Source: Bacteroidales bacterium (lineage in GTDB: Bacteria; Bacteroidota; Bacteroidia; Bacteroidales; UBA932). Taken from it: 64,000 nt of DNA. The notes beneath the pieces were generated by a model. It was not told the origin of the DNA and ran no database searches. It saw only the letters and a list, made by a program, of their open reading frames with translations. Of the stretch, positions 42,807-53,100 are shown piece after piece. Every line of letters starts with the position of its first letter. Position 1 is the stretch's first letter. The stretch spans positions 1 through 64,000 of the forward strand of contig JAFRSW010000020.1 of assembly GCA_017427385.1 (NCBI GenBank). Reading direction: 5' to 3'. The position numbers and the translations under genes were made by a program.

Positions 42807-43633
42807 CAGCGAAGCGTATTCTTCATCAGCATCGCGATGGTCATGGGGCCCACCCCTCCGGGGACGGGTGTGATCCACGATGCAACATCAGCGCAGGATG
42901 CGAAATCGACATCCCCGCACAACCGGCCGTCCGGCATGCGGTTGATACCCACGTCTATCACTATCGCCCCGGGCTTCACCATCTCGCCGGTAATCAGCCC
43001 GGCACGGCCCACAGCGGCCACCAGCACATCTGCCTGACGGCATACGGCACCCAGGTCGGCGGTGCGTGAATGGGCTATGACCACAGTGGCATTTCGGTCC
43101 AGCAGGAGCTTTGCCACCGGCTTGCCTACTATGTTGCTGCGGCCCACCACCACGGCGGTCTTCCCGGTAAGGTCCACCCCCGTGCTGTCCAGCAGGCGCA
43201 TCACGCCGGCGGGAGTGCAGGGCACGATGCAGTCCTTGCCGATCCACAGGCCGGCCACGTTGGAAGGATGGAAGCCGTCCACATCCTTCTCGGGAGCGAT
43301 GGCCACCAGCACCTTCTCTTCGTCGATATGCTTGGGAAGCGGAAGCTGCACCAGGATGCCGTCCACGGCAGGATCTTCGTTCAGGGAACGGATCTGCGCG
43401 AGAAGTTCATCTTCCGAAACGCTTTCCGGAAGCTCTATCTGACGCGACTCCATGCCGGTGTAGGCGGCAGCCTTGACCTTGTTGCGCACATACACCTGGC
43501 TGGCGGGGTTCTCCCCCACTATTATCACGCAGAGGCAGGGAACACGCCCTCCGCGGGCAGCGATTCCGGCGACCTCCGCCTTTACTTCGTCTTTTACGGC
43601 CTGACTGATGGCCTTTCCGTCTATAATTCCCAT
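42770..43633 (-). CDS. folD: Bifunctional methylenetetrahydrofolate dehydrogenase/cyclohydrolase
   Basis: A 287-residue FolD, interconverting 5,10-methylene- and 10-formyl-tetrahydrofolate. Key parts are [17 protein letters not shown] (catalytic Lys), [37 protein letters not shown] and [16 protein letters not shown]. It is last in the purine operon, a sensible place because PurN and PurH consume 10-formyl-THF. It starts 4 bp after the purD stop. Confidence 0.96.
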   Translation of the reverse strand: MGIIDGKAISQAVKDEVKAEVAGIAARGGRVPCLCVIIVGENPASQVYVRNKVKAAAYTGMESRQIELPESVSEDELLAQIRSLNEDPAVDGILVQLPLPKHIDEEKVLVAIAPEKDVDGFHPSNVAGLWIGKDCIVPCTPAGVMRLLDSTGVDLTGKTAVVVGRSNIVGKPVAKLLLDRNATVVIAHSRTADLGAVCRQADVLVAAVGRAGLITGEMVKPGAIVIDVGINRMPDGRLCGDVDFASCADVASWITPVPGGVGPMTIAMLMKNTLRCYLQNFKSASRK

Positions 43634-43637
43634 AGTA

Positions 43638-44933
43638 TCAGATTCCTTCGCTTTGCTCGGAATGACAGTCGAGCATAGAATGACAGTCGAGCGCGCAGTG
43701 CGCTATATCATTCCTGTAAAACAAATTCTCGCAGGCGATCTTTGCCACCTCGCGGTAAACATTTGCACGTGCATCCGCCACATCGGCACCAGTGCCGACC
43801 ACCATCAGCACGCGGCCTCCGTTAGTCACCAGTGAGCCGTCGCGGAAGGCAGTTCCCATGTGGTATACCCTGCCCTTGACATCGTCCAGGCCCGAAATGG
43901 CGAAACCCTTTTCGTACTTGCCAGGATAGCCCTTCGAGGCGAGCACCACGCCCAGAGTCACCGCATCTTTCCAAACAGGAGCCGGGGCCTCGCGGCCGGA
44001 TGCCACGGCATCAAAGATATCAAAAATATCGCTTTCCAGCAAAGGCAGCACCACCTCCGTCTCGGGATCACCGAAACGGGCGTTGAATTCTATCACCTTG
44101 ATGCCCTGAGGAGTCTTCATCAGGCCGCCGTAGAGCACACCGCTCAGCGGGCAGCCTTCCGCCACCATCCCGGCCGCGGCCTTGCACATTATCTCCCGGA
44201 AGGCGAACTCCCAGTCATCGGCAGTAATGAAAGGCAGCCCGGTATAGGCACCCATCCCTCCGGTATTAGGGCCCTTGTCGCCGTCGAATGCGCGCTTGTG
44301 GTCCTGCGAGAGGGGCATGGGATACACGTTGGTGCCCTCCACGAAGCAGAGGAAAGAGAATTCGGGGCCTGTGAGATAATCCTCTATCACCACCCTACCC
44401 TTGCCGAAGGCCTCGTCCAGCAGCATGTCGGACAGGGCAGCGCGGGCTTCCTCCATGTCCTGGGCTATCACCACACCCTTACCTGCGGCCAGGCCGTCGT
44501 ATTTGATGACCGCCGGGAACGGCCTGCCGGACACATACTCCAGTGCCTTGCCGAAATCCTCGAAACTGCGGTATGCGGCGGTGGGGATGCCGTACTTCGC
44601 CATCAGTTCCTTGGCGAATTCCTTGGAGGATTCAATGCGCGTGGCTGATGCCGTATGGCCGAAAATCTTCAGGCCCGCGGCGCGGAAAGCATCCACAATC
44701 CCTACTGCCAGAGCAGCCTCAGGGCCGACCACGGTGAGGTCCACCTCGTGCTCCAGCGCGAAGGCCTTAAGTCCCTCTACATCAGTGTCTTTCAGAGGCA
44801 CGTTCTCCGCCAGCAGGCCTGTGCCGGCATTGCCGGGAGCGCAGTAGATCTTGCCCACCTGCGGACTGCGGTTCAGCGCATCCACGATAGCATGTTCGCG
44901 CCCGCCGCCGCCGACCACCAGCACGGTCTTCAT
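43638..44933 (-). CDS. purD: Phosphoribosylamine-glycine ligase
   Basis: A 431-residue ATP-grasp enzyme that joins phosphoribosylamine and glycine. The start [16 protein letters not shown] is canonical. The frame is open back to an ATG at 45008, 6 bp after the purH stop, but the 25 extra codons look unlike any PurD. ATP-grasp segments include [31 protein letters not shown] and [19 protein letters not shown]. The normal end is near [11 protein letters not shown]; the last 16 residues are a repeat-derived tail with an 18-bp tandem period ([12 protein letters not shown]). Confidence 0.94.
   Translation of the reverse strand: MKTVLVVGGGGREHAIVDALNRSPQVGKIYCAPGNAGTGLLAENVPLKDTDVEGLKAFALEHEVDLTVVGPEAALAVGIVDAFRAAGLKIFGHTASATRIESSKEFAKELMAKYGIPTAAYRSFEDFGKALEYVSGRPFPAVIKYDGLAAGKGVVIAQDMEEARAALSDMLLDEAFGKGRVVIEDYLTGPEFSFLCFVEGTNVYPMPLSQDHKRAFDGDKGPNTGGMGAYTGLPFITADDWEFAFREIMCKAAAGMVAEGCPLSGVLYGGLMKTPQGIKVIEFNARFGDPETEVVLPLLESDIFDIFDAVASGREAPAPVWKDAVTLGVVLASKGYPGKYEKGFAISGLDDVKGRVYHMGTAFRDGSLVTNGGRVLMVVGTGADVADARANVYREVAKIACENLFYRNDIAHCALDCHSMLDCHSEQSEGI
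43648..43692 (-). repeat. Dispersed-type repeat forming the purD C-terminal codons
   Basis: GAATGACAGTCGAGC occurs twice (43660-43674 and 43678-43692), an 18-bp tandem period. Next to it is TTCCTTCGCTTTGCTCGGAA (43653-43662 core), a sequence type seen as a dispersed repeat in many bacterial genomes. It translates as the tail CHSEQSEGI of PurD. Confidence 0.6.
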
Positions 44934-45014
44934 CAGATAGTTCTCCAGATTGATTTCCTTGCCTCGCACGGCAGTTTTCTGGGTAGGAAGAGGATATACA
45001 AGGCCCATATTCGA

Positions 45015-46544
45015 CTAATGTTTAAAATGTCTTACTCCGGTGAACAGCATGCAGATGCCCAGTTCGTCAGCCTTCTTCACGGCATCCTCGTCGCGGATGC
45101 TGCCGCCGGGCTGGACTATCGCCGTCACGCCATATTCAGCTGCCAGGGCGACGGTGTCGTCGAAAGGAAGGAAACCGTCCGAAGCAAGGATGAGGCCGGA
45201 GGTGAAACCGGCAGCCTTTGCTTCTTCCAAGGCGATATGGGCGGAACCCACCCGGTTCGTCTGCCCTGCCCCTATGCCTATGGTGTGGCCATCGCGAACG
45301 ACAGCTATAGCGTTGGATTTCACGTGCTTGACTATCTTCCACCCGAATTCCAGGTCCTTCATGATGGAAGCAGAAGGCTTAACTTTGGTAACGCACATCG
45401 CGGGGGTAATCTCCTCAATCTGGGTATCCAACTGCTGTACCAGCAGGCCGCCGTTCACGCCAACGTACTGGGGCACGGATGCACCAGTGCGGGTCATGTC
45501 CACCTGCAGCACGCGGAGGTTCTTCTTCGACGAGAGGATCTCCAGCGCCTCGGGCGTGTAGGAAGGAGCGATAACTATCTCGAGGAAGATGGGTTTCATC
45601 CCGAGCGCCACCTCTGCAGTGAGCTCGCGGTTCACGCCCACGATTCCTCCGTAGATGCTCACCTTGTCGGCCTCGTACGCCGCCTGCCAGGCCTCTTCAA
45701 TGGTGGCTCCCACCGCCGCGCCGCAAGGATTCATGTGCTTGAGCGCGAGGCAGAAGGGCTCTTCGAAGTCCCGCAGCACGTTCAGGGCCGCGTTCGCATC
45801 CTGTATGTTGTTGTACGACAGCTCCTTACCCTGAATCTGCTTGGCATGCGCCAGCGAGAAGGGCACGCTCTCCGCGCTGGCATAGAAGGTGGCTTCCTGA
45901 TGAGGATTCTCGCCATAGCGCAGGCCCTGCTTGTAATCGAATTCCAGGAACAGCTTCTCCGGCAGCCCGGCCTTCTCCCGCATGTAGCGCGAGATACACA
46001 TGTCGTATTCAGCGGTGTGCGTATATGCCTTCGCCGAGAGCTTCAGGCGGGTTTCGGGAGATGTTTTCCCGTTCGCGCGGAGCTCCTCCAGCACGGTGCC
46101 GTAATCTGCAGGATCGCAGATGATGGTAACGTCCTTCCAGTTCTTGGCGGCGCTGCGCACCATCGAAGGCCCGCCTATGTCTATGTTCTCGATGGCTTCC
46201 TCCAGCGTCACGCCTTCCCTGGCGATGGTCTGGCGGAAAGGATAGAGGTTGACGCACACCAGGTCGATGGTGTCTATCCCCTGCTCAGCCAGGGTTTCCA
46301 TGTGTGCGGGGATGTCGCGGCGCGCGAGGATACCCCCATGCACCTTCGGATGCAGGGTCTTCACGCGTCCGTCCAGAATCTCCGGGAATCCCGTGACCTC
46401 GCTAATTCCTATCGTGTGCACGCCCTTGCTCTCAAGCAGCTTCTGCGTGCCTCCGGTTGCGATTATTTCCCATCCGAGCTCAACCAGGCCCTGCACGAAC
46501 TCCACCAGGCCGGTCTTGTCGCTCACGCTTACCAATGCTCTCAT
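45015..46544 (-). CDS. purH: Bifunctional AICAR formyltransferase/IMP cyclohydrolase
   Basis: A 509-residue enzyme for the last two steps to IMP. The N-terminal cyclohydrolase domain (about 1-195) shows [35 protein letters not shown] and NIDIGGPSMVRSAAKN. The C-terminal transformylase has LRYGENPHQEATFY, LKHMNPCGAAVG with the catalytic Lys-His, and SDGFLPFDDTVALAAEYGV. Its start overlaps the purN stop by ATGA. Confidence 0.97.
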   Translation of the reverse strand: MRALVSVSDKTGLVEFVQGLVELGWEIIATGGTQKLLESKGVHTIGISEVTGFPEILDGRVKTLHPKVHGGILARRDIPAHMETLAEQGIDTIDLVCVNLYPFRQTIAREGVTLEEAIENIDIGGPSMVRSAAKNWKDVTIICDPADYGTVLEELRANGKTSPETRLKLSAKAYTHTAEYDMCISRYMREKAGLPEKLFLEFDYKQGLRYGENPHQEATFYASAESVPFSLAHAKQIQGKELSYNNIQDANAALNVLRDFEEPFCLALKHMNPCGAAVGATIEEAWQAAYEADKVSIYGGIVGVNRELTAEVALGMKPIFLEIVIAPSYTPEALEILSSKKNLRVLQVDMTRTGASVPQYVGVNGGLLVQQLDTQIEEITPAMCVTKVKPSASIMKDLEFGWKIVKHVKSNAIAVVRDGHTIGIGAGQTNRVGSAHIALEEAKAAGFTSGLILASDGFLPFDDTVALAAEYGVTAIVQPGGSIRDEDAVKKADELGICMLFTGVRHFKH

Positions 46545-47101
46545 TTTATCAACTTTGCTATTGTTTCTACATATAACTTATGCTCGATCTCATGCCCTAT
46601 GCGGTGCGCTTCTTCCGGGTCGCTGCCTTCATATTCATAAGCCTTCTGGGCGATGATGCGGCCTCCGTCCAACTCACCGTTCACGTAGTGGATGGTAACA
46701 CCCAGCACCTTCACCCCGAATGCAAGCGCATCCTCCACCGCATGAGCGCCCTTGAAGGCCGGCAGCAGCGAAGGATGGATGTTGATGATGCGCCCCTCGT
46801 ATGCCTTGAGGAGCACGTCTCCGATTATGCGCATATACCCCGCCAGGCACACCAGTTCCACTTTTCTGGCATCCAGGAGGCCCGCGATCTCAGTCTCGAA
46901 ATCCGCCTTGCACGCATAGCTCTTCGGATTGAATACGAAGGTCTCGATGCCCCTCCGGGCCGCCTTCTCCACCACCGCCGCCCCCGGCTTGTCGCAGACC
47001 ATCAGCGCGACCCGCGCATCCAGACGCCCGTCCGAGCACGCATCCGCTATGGCCTCGAAGTTCGAGCCGGTGCCGCTTGCAAATACCGCTAGATTATGCA
47101 T
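46541..47101 (-). CDS. purN: Phosphoribosylglycinamide formyltransferase (folate-dependent)
   Basis: A 186-residue GAR transformylase. [12 protein letters not shown] binds phosphate. The catalytic Asn-His-Asp triad is in [13 protein letters not shown] and ELDGG. It uses 10-formyl-THF, linking it to FolD. It overlaps purM by 13 bp and purH by 4 bp. Confidence 0.96.
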   Translation of the reverse strand: MHNLAVFASGTGSNFEAIADACSDGRLDARVALMVCDKPGAAVVEKAARRGIETFVFNPKSYACKADFETEIAGLLDARKVELVCLAGYMRIIGDVLLKAYEGRIINIHPSLLPAFKGAHAVEDALAFGVKVLGVTIHYVNGELDGGRIIAQKAYEYEGSDPEEAHRIGHEIEHKLYVETIAKLIK

Positions 47102-48114
47102 ACGCCTTCCTTATCAGTTACTTTTCCTATTACGCTCGCCTTTTCGCCTGCGGCTTCGAGGATCGCGATGGCCTTATCGGCCTCTGAGGCATCCAGAACC
47201 GCGACCATGCCAATACCCATATTGAAGATATTGAACATCTCGCGATGCGGCACTCCACCCCACTTCTCCAACATCCTGAACACCGGCAGAATCTCCCAAC
47301 TCCCCTCCTGAATCTCCAATCCCTGCCCCGGCCGCAGCACGCGAGGGATATTCTCGTCGAAGCCGCCTCCGGTGATGTGCGCGACTCCGTGCACATCGCA
47401 GTTGCGTATCACCTCGAGCATCTGCTTCACATATATCCTGGTGGGCGTGAGGAGCACCTCGCCGAGCCTGCGCCCGCCAAATTCGGGAATCTCATCGAAA
47501 TAGGAAAGCCCAGCATCGGCCACTATCTTGCGCACCAGACTGAAGCCATTGGAATGCACGCCGCTGGAGGCGATGCCCACCAGAACGTCCCCAACCTTCA
47601 CCTTGGAACCGTCTATAAGTTTGCTCTTCTCCACCACGCCGGTGGTATAGCCCGCTATGTCGTATTCTCCGTCGGAATACATGCCCGGCATCTCGGCGGT
47701 CTCGCCGCCTACGAGGGCGCATCCCGCCTGGCGGCATCCTTCCGCCACGCCGGCCACTATGGCCTCGACCTTGGCGGGAACGTTGTGCCCCAGAGCCACA
47801 TAATCCAGGAAAATCAGGGGTTCGGCCCCCTGCGCGAGCACATCGTTCACGCACATCGCCACGGCGTCGATGCCTATGGTATCGTGCTTGTCTATCGCGA
47901 ATGCAATCTTGAGCTTGGTGCCCACACCGTCGGTTCCGCTCACCAGCACGGGTTCCTTAACTCCGAGGGCGGAGAGGTCGAACATGCCTCCGAAGGAGCC
48001 TATGTTGCCCATGGAACCGGTGCGCGCGGTGGACGCCACGTGCTGCTTGATTCTTCTAACTACTTCATATCCGGCTTCGAGGTTAACGCCGGCGTTTTCG
48101 TATGTCTTTGCCAT
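47089..48114 (-). CDS. purM: Phosphoribosylformylglycinamidine cyclo-ligase (AIR synthase)
   Basis: A 341-residue AIR synthase. Motifs are intact: [65 protein letters not shown] and [13 protein letters not shown]. It closes the imidazole ring using ATP. It is translated with purF (1-base gap) and purN (overlap). Confidence 0.97.
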   Translation of the reverse strand: MAKTYENAGVNLEAGYEVVRRIKQHVASTARTGSMGNIGSFGGMFDLSALGVKEPVLVSGTDGVGTKLKIAFAIDKHDTIGIDAVAMCVNDVLAQGAEPLIFLDYVALGHNVPAKVEAIVAGVAEGCRQAGCALVGGETAEMPGMYSDGEYDIAGYTTGVVEKSKLIDGSKVKVGDVLVGIASSGVHSNGFSLVRKIVADAGLSYFDEIPEFGGRRLGEVLLTPTRIYVKQMLEVIRNCDVHGVAHITGGGFDENIPRVLRPGQGLEIQEGSWEILPVFRMLEKWGGVPHREMFNIFNMGIGMVAVLDASEADKAIAILEAAGEKASVIGKVTDKEGVCII

Positions 48115-48115
48115 A

Positions 48116-49471
48116 TTAGTCTGTTATTACATCATCGTAGAGTAAAGTCGGATATTCGCCCGTGAAGCAGGCCTGGCAGGGATCCGCGCAGCCGAAAGCG
48201 GACTCGCGCGTGGATTCCGGGCTCAGGTAGCCCAGGGAATCAGCCTCGATGGCCTTGCAGGCCTCCTCCAGGTTGCGCTTCGAGCAGAGCAGCTCTTCTG
48301 CAGTGGAGGTGTCCACGCCGTAATGGCAGGGGAAGCGCATCATGGGGCTGGCGATGCGCACGTGCACCTCCTTGGCCCCGGCGGAACGCAGGAGCTTAAC
48401 TATCTTGAGGCAGGTAGTGCCGCGCACGATGGAATCGTCCACCAGAATCACGCGCTTGCCTTCCACTATGCTGCGGACGGGGGAAAGTTTCATCTTCACG
48501 CCCAGTTCGCGCATGCTCTGCACTGGCTGGATGAAGGTGCGGCCCACGTATTTATGCTTCACCAGACCCATCTCGAAGGGGATTCCGGCCTCCTCGGCAT
48601 AACCGAAGGCAGCGCTCAGTCCGGATTCCGGCACTCCCACCACTATGTCGGCTTCCACCGGATTCTCCCGGCACAGGCGTCTGCCCGCTTCCTTGCGGTA
48701 CGCGTGCACGTTACAGCCGTCGATGTCGCTGTCCGGACGGGCGAAGTAGATGTATTCCATCGCGCACATGCGATGGCGGGAAAAACGGCTCCAGACGGTA
48801 CTGTGCATGCCGTTCTTGTCGAAAGACACAATCTCTCCGGGGTTCACGTCCCGGAGGAACTCCGCACCCATGATCTCGAATGCGCAGGACTCGCTGCCCA
48901 CCACGTAGCCGTCCCCGAGCTTGCCTATGCAGAGGGGTTTGATGCCGTATTTGTCCCTGGCGGCATAAACGCGGCTGCGGGTCATGATGATGAAGGAGAA
49001 TCCTCCCTCCATCATGTTCAGGGCCTTGACTATGCGGTCGATGCGATCCTCGTTGTAGTTCTTCTTGATGAGGTGTGCGAGAAGTTCGCTGTCGGTGTCG
49101 GTCTGGAAGATGGTGCCGTGTTTCTCGAGATAATCCGCTATCTGCTTGGCATTCACCAGATTACCCTCTCCGGCAACCACGAAGTTGCCGCTCTTGTGAC
49201 GGAAAAACAGAGGTTCCACGTTCTCGGGGCCGCCCTTGGATGCATTGGCATACTTCACGCTGCCCACGCCCATGGAGCCCTTCAGCTCACCTACCTCGCC
49301 ATTGGTGAATATCTCGCTCAGCAGTCCCTGCCCGCGGTAACGGTAGGATTTGCCGTTTTCGTCGAAGGTGGCTATGCCGCCGCCTTCCTGCCCGCGGTGC
49401 TGCAGGTTATGAAGCCCGTAATAAATATAGGTGGATGCGTCCTTTACGCCGTAAACTGCAAGTAATCCCAT
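48116..49471 (-). CDS. purF: PurF homolog (amidophosphoribosyltransferase) with degenerate glutaminase site
   Basis: A 451-residue PurF aligning well with bacterial enzymes: [14 protein letters not shown], the phosphoribosyltransferase domain [17 protein letters not shown], and the PRPP loop [13 protein letters not shown]. The N-terminal nucleophile Cys is absent. The protein starts [13 protein letters not shown] where others have CG(I/V)FG, and an in-frame TAG two codons upstream rules out a longer start. The glutaminase Arg (GxVRYAT) is Lys73 and the Asn of HNGN is Glu102; Asp127 remains. As read, it should not use glutamine but could make phosphoribosylamine from free ammonia. Whether the genome has another PurF is unknown. 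Confidence 0.9.
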   Translation of the reverse strand: MGLLAVYGVKDASTYIYYGLHNLQHRGQEGGGIATFDENGKSYRYRGQGLLSEIFTNGEVGELKGSMGVGSVKYANASKGGPENVEPLFFRHKSGNFVVAGEGNLVNAKQIADYLEKHGTIFQTDTDSELLAHLIKKNYNEDRIDRIVKALNMMEGGFSFIIMTRSRVYAARDKYGIKPLCIGKLGDGYVVGSESCAFEIMGAEFLRDVNPGEIVSFDKNGMHSTVWSRFSRHRMCAMEYIYFARPDSDIDGCNVHAYRKEAGRRLCRENPVEADIVVGVPESGLSAAFGYAEEAGIPFEMGLVKHKYVGRTFIQPVQSMRELGVKMKLSPVRSIVEGKRVILVDDSIVRGTTCLKIVKLLRSAGAKEVHVRIASPMMRFPCHYGVDTSTAEELLCSKRNLEEACKAIEADSLGYLSPESTRESAFGCADPCQACFTGEYPTLLYDDVITD

Positions 49472-49474
49472 TTT

Positions 49475-50197
49475 CTAATGAATATCAAGTTTTTCAAGTC
49501 TGTCCAAAACGGTTTGATAGGATGCGACAACGTCGCTGAGATCCAGGCGGAAACGGTCCTTGCCGAGCCTCTCCCCCGTTGCCTCGTCCCAGAGGCGGCA
49601 GGTGTCGGGGCTGATCTCGTCCGAAAGGATGAGTTCGCCGTTGTCCGAGGCATGGCCGAACTCGAGTTTCATGTCCACCAGTTCGATTCCAATGCTGTGG
49701 AAGAGTGCCTCCAGCAGGCTTCCGGCCTTACGTGCCACGGCCATCATGATATCGATCTCATCGTAGGTGGCAAGCCCGAGGGCCACTGCGTGGTGCTTGT
49801 TGATGATAGGATCTTCCAGGTCGTCGTTGTTGTACACCAGATCCACGATGGTATTGCCGGGGCAGAAGCCATCCTCCACTCCCAGGCGCGTGGCCAGGTC
49901 GCCGGCGATGCGCTTGCGCCAGAAGACCTCTATGGGGATGATTTCGATCTTGCGGCAGAGCTGGTCGCGCTCCCCTACCTGCTCCAGGAAGTGGGTGCGG
50001 ACACCGTTCTTGTTCAGGTATCCCAGCAGGATGGCCGAAATACGGTTGTTCAGCACCCCTTTCCCGTCGAAGCGGGCGCGCTTGATGCTGTTGTAGGCAA
50101 GGGTCACATCCTTATATCGGAAGATGACCTTATCGGGATCTTCGGTCGCGAAAACCTGTTTTTCGTTACCGTCGAAAAGAAGTTGTTTTTTATCCAT
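49475..50197 (-). CDS. purC: SAICAR synthetase paralog, divergent (second PurC)
   Basis: A 240-residue PurC-family protein of the common B. subtilis/E. coli type: LLFDGNEKQVFATEDPDKVIFRYKD, LVDMKLEFG and LSDEISPDTCRLWD. The CAIR-binding loop normally reads VRN..AGS; here it reads WRKRIAGD, with Arg94 kept, Asn95 replaced by Lys and Ser100 by Asp (E. coli numbering happens to match). EGKAK at the nucleotide loop is DGNEK. It may be impaired or have a changed substrate. A quite different PurC lies at 54.5 kb in the same operon. It overlaps the purL end by 8 bp. Confidence 0.82.
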   Translation of the reverse strand: MDKKQLLFDGNEKQVFATEDPDKVIFRYKDVTLAYNSIKRARFDGKGVLNNRISAILLGYLNKNGVRTHFLEQVGERDQLCRKIEIIPIEVFWRKRIAGDLATRLGVEDGFCPGNTIVDLVYNNDDLEDPIINKHHAVALGLATYDEIDIMMAVARKAGSLLEALFHSIGIELVDMKLEFGHASDNGELILSDEISPDTCRLWDEATGERLGKDRFRLDLSDVVASYQTVLDRLEKLDIH

Positions 50198-53100
50198 TGT
50201 TTCTGAAATAGTTGACTGCGTTTTCAAATATGGGCTGGCGGCACTCCCCTGCTATGTTCTTGAACAGATTCCCCTCGTAGCGCTCGCTGTGCCCCATCTT
50301 GCCGAGTATGTGCCCGTCCGGGCTGAGGATGCCCTCGATGCCGTAGGACGATCCGTTGGGATTGTCGATGTAACGGAAGGCCACCTGGCCGTTCTCGAAC
50401 AGCTCCCTGGCCAGTTTCTCGTTCACCACGAACTTGCCCTCGCCATGGCTGAAAGCTATCGAATGCCTGTCTCCCAGCCTAAAGGAAGACAGCCATGGTG
50501 AATTCACGGATGCAACTTCGGTGGTGGCGATGAGGGATATGTGGCGGTTGATGTCGTTGCGGAACAGTGTCGGGGAATCCGGGGTGACGCAGCCGGTCTT
50601 GCCATATGGCAACAGGCCGCTCTTCACCAGGGCCTGGAAGCCGTTGCATATGCCAAGGATCAGCCCTCCGCGGGCCTGCAGGGCCGCTATCGCCGCGGAT
50701 ATCTTGGCATTATTGATGACGTCGGCAATGAATTTTCCGCTGCCGTCGGGCTCATCGCCGGACGAGAATCCGCCGCAGAATGCCAGGATGTGACATTCGT
50801 CGATCCTGCGTGCCAGACTGTCGATGGAGTCGAGGACGTCCTGGGGATGGAGGTTGCGGAAGATGAAGGGCCGGACTTCGGCGCCTGCCTTCCTGAATGC
50901 CTTGGCTGTGTCGTAGTCGCAGTTCGTGCCCGGGAACACCGGTAGACAGACAATGACTGCGTCCTTGTCTGTCATTGTCTGTAGGGGGCTCTGCCCCCTA
51001 GAATACCCCCGCGGCTCCCGGACTTCGGACATCGCTCGAGCGATGTCCCGTCCTCCGCCGTGCGTGCTGAGGCACGCATTACCCTGCCCTTTGCCCGGCG
51101 CGGATGGCCTCGTGGGAGCGTCCTGGTCAGTCGCCTCCACGCGCGGAGGATATAATTTCCAATAGCGAGATTCGTACGCCTTTTCCAGGGCATCGAGAGC
51201 CATATTGACTCCGTTGATGCAGATGCCCATCTCGGCAACGGTGCCAAGAAGTTCGGCAGCCGGGAAATCCAGCTCGCCGGCAGCCTCGACCAAAACGGAA
51301 CCGTATCCAAGCGAGAAAAGATCCCTCTCGGAAACGTTCACCTTCACTCCCAGGGCATTGCCCATCGCCATCTTCACCAGACCTTCAGCCACGCCGCCGT
51401 AGGAAAGCGACCACGCGGAAACTATCTTCCCTTCGAGCACCTGGCTGCGGATGAAACTCCAGTTGGCCTTGAGGGCGTCGGTATCAGGCATCCAATTCTT
51501 GAGCGGAGTATGCCGGATCAGGTATATCCTGTTGCCAGGGGCCTTGAATTCGGGAGATATGACCTCGCCCGCATCCACGGTAGTGATGCCGAAGGCCACG
51601 AGGGTGGGCGGCACGTGTATGTGCTCGAAGGTGCCGGACATGGAGTCCTTGCCTCCGATGGACGGAAGGCCGAGGGCGTCCTGCATCTTCAGGGCGCCGA
51701 GCAGGGCGCTGAAAGGCTTGCCCCAAGTGTGGGAATCCTTGGTCATGCGCTCGAAGTATTCCTGATACGAGAAGCGCATTCGGCTCCAGTCGGCACCCGA
51801 GCAGGCCACCTTTGTGCAGGCCTCCACCACTGCGTAAGCTGCTGAATGATAGGGGCTCCAGAGGGCGATGTCGGGGTTGTAGCCGAAGGCCATCACGCTT
51901 GCGGTATCGGTGTAGCCGACCACAGGCAGCTTCTGCACCGAAACCTGGGTCTCCGTCATCTGGCGCTTTCCGCCGAAAGGCATGAGCACCGTGGAACGTC
52001 CGATGGTGGAGTCGAACATCTCGATCAAGCCCTTCTGGGATGCCACGTTGGGGGATGACATGGTGGCGAGCATCTTTTCCTCTAGGCCTATGCCTTTGGG
52101 CTCGCGCACGAAGGGATCCTTCTCCTCAACAGCGGCGATGGCGGCCTTGGCATAATGCTTCGCGCCGGCACTGTCGATGAACTCGCGGGAAAGGTCGCAG
52201 ACCAGCTCCCCGCCGTTCCACATGCGCATCCTGCCACGGTCGGTGACATCCGCCACATGAGTTACTTCTATGTTGTCGGCCGAGCAGAGGGCGCAGAAGG
52301 CGTCTACATCCTTCGCCTCGACCACGACGGCCATCCTTTCCTGGGATTCGCTGATGGCAAGTTCGGTAGCGTTCAGGCCGGCGTACTTGGCAGGCACACG
52401 GTCCAGCCAGATGTCCAGGCCGCCGGCGAGTTCGCCTATGGCCACGCTCACGCCGCCAGCTCCGAAGTCGTTGCTCTTCTTGATGAGGCGCGTGACCTCC
52501 GGACGGCGGAAAAGCCTCTGCAGCTGGCGCTCTTCGGGGGCATTACCCTTCTGCACCTCGCTGCCGCAGGTCTCCAGCGAACTTTCGGTGTGTTCCTTGG
52601 AAGAGCCTGTGGCTCCGCCGATTCCGTCCCTGCCGGTGCGGCCGCCGAGCAGCAGCACCACATCGCCGGGAGCCGGGCTCTCGCGGCGCACGTCGGAAGC
52701 TTTGACGGCTCCCACTACGGCACCTATCTCCATGCGTTTGGCAGTGTAGCCATCGGCGTAGATTTCCCGCACGTGGGTGGTTGCAAGGCCTATCTGGTTA
52801 CCGTAGCTGGAGTATCCTCCCGCAGCCTTGCGGCTGATCATGCGCTGGGGAAGTTTGCCGGGAATCGTATCCGCCACGCTGGCGGTGATGTCCCCCGCTC
52901 CGGTCACGCGCATGGCCTGATAGACGTAGGCACGGCCGGAAAGAGGGTCGCGTATTGCGCCTCCGAGGCAGGTGGCGGCTCCGCCGAAAGGTTCGATTTC
53001 GGTGGGATGGTTATGGGTTTCGTTCTTGAACTGCAGCAGCCACTTCTCGGGCTTGCCGTCCACGGTGGCGTTGATGAATATGCTGCAGGCGTTGTTCTCT

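Noticed and set aside
44934..45008. Extra 25 codons at the PurD N-terminus
   Set aside because: The frame is open from an ATG 6 bp after purH, but PurD begins canonically at [14 protein letters not shown] and the extension resembles nothing. It remains possible that it is translated.
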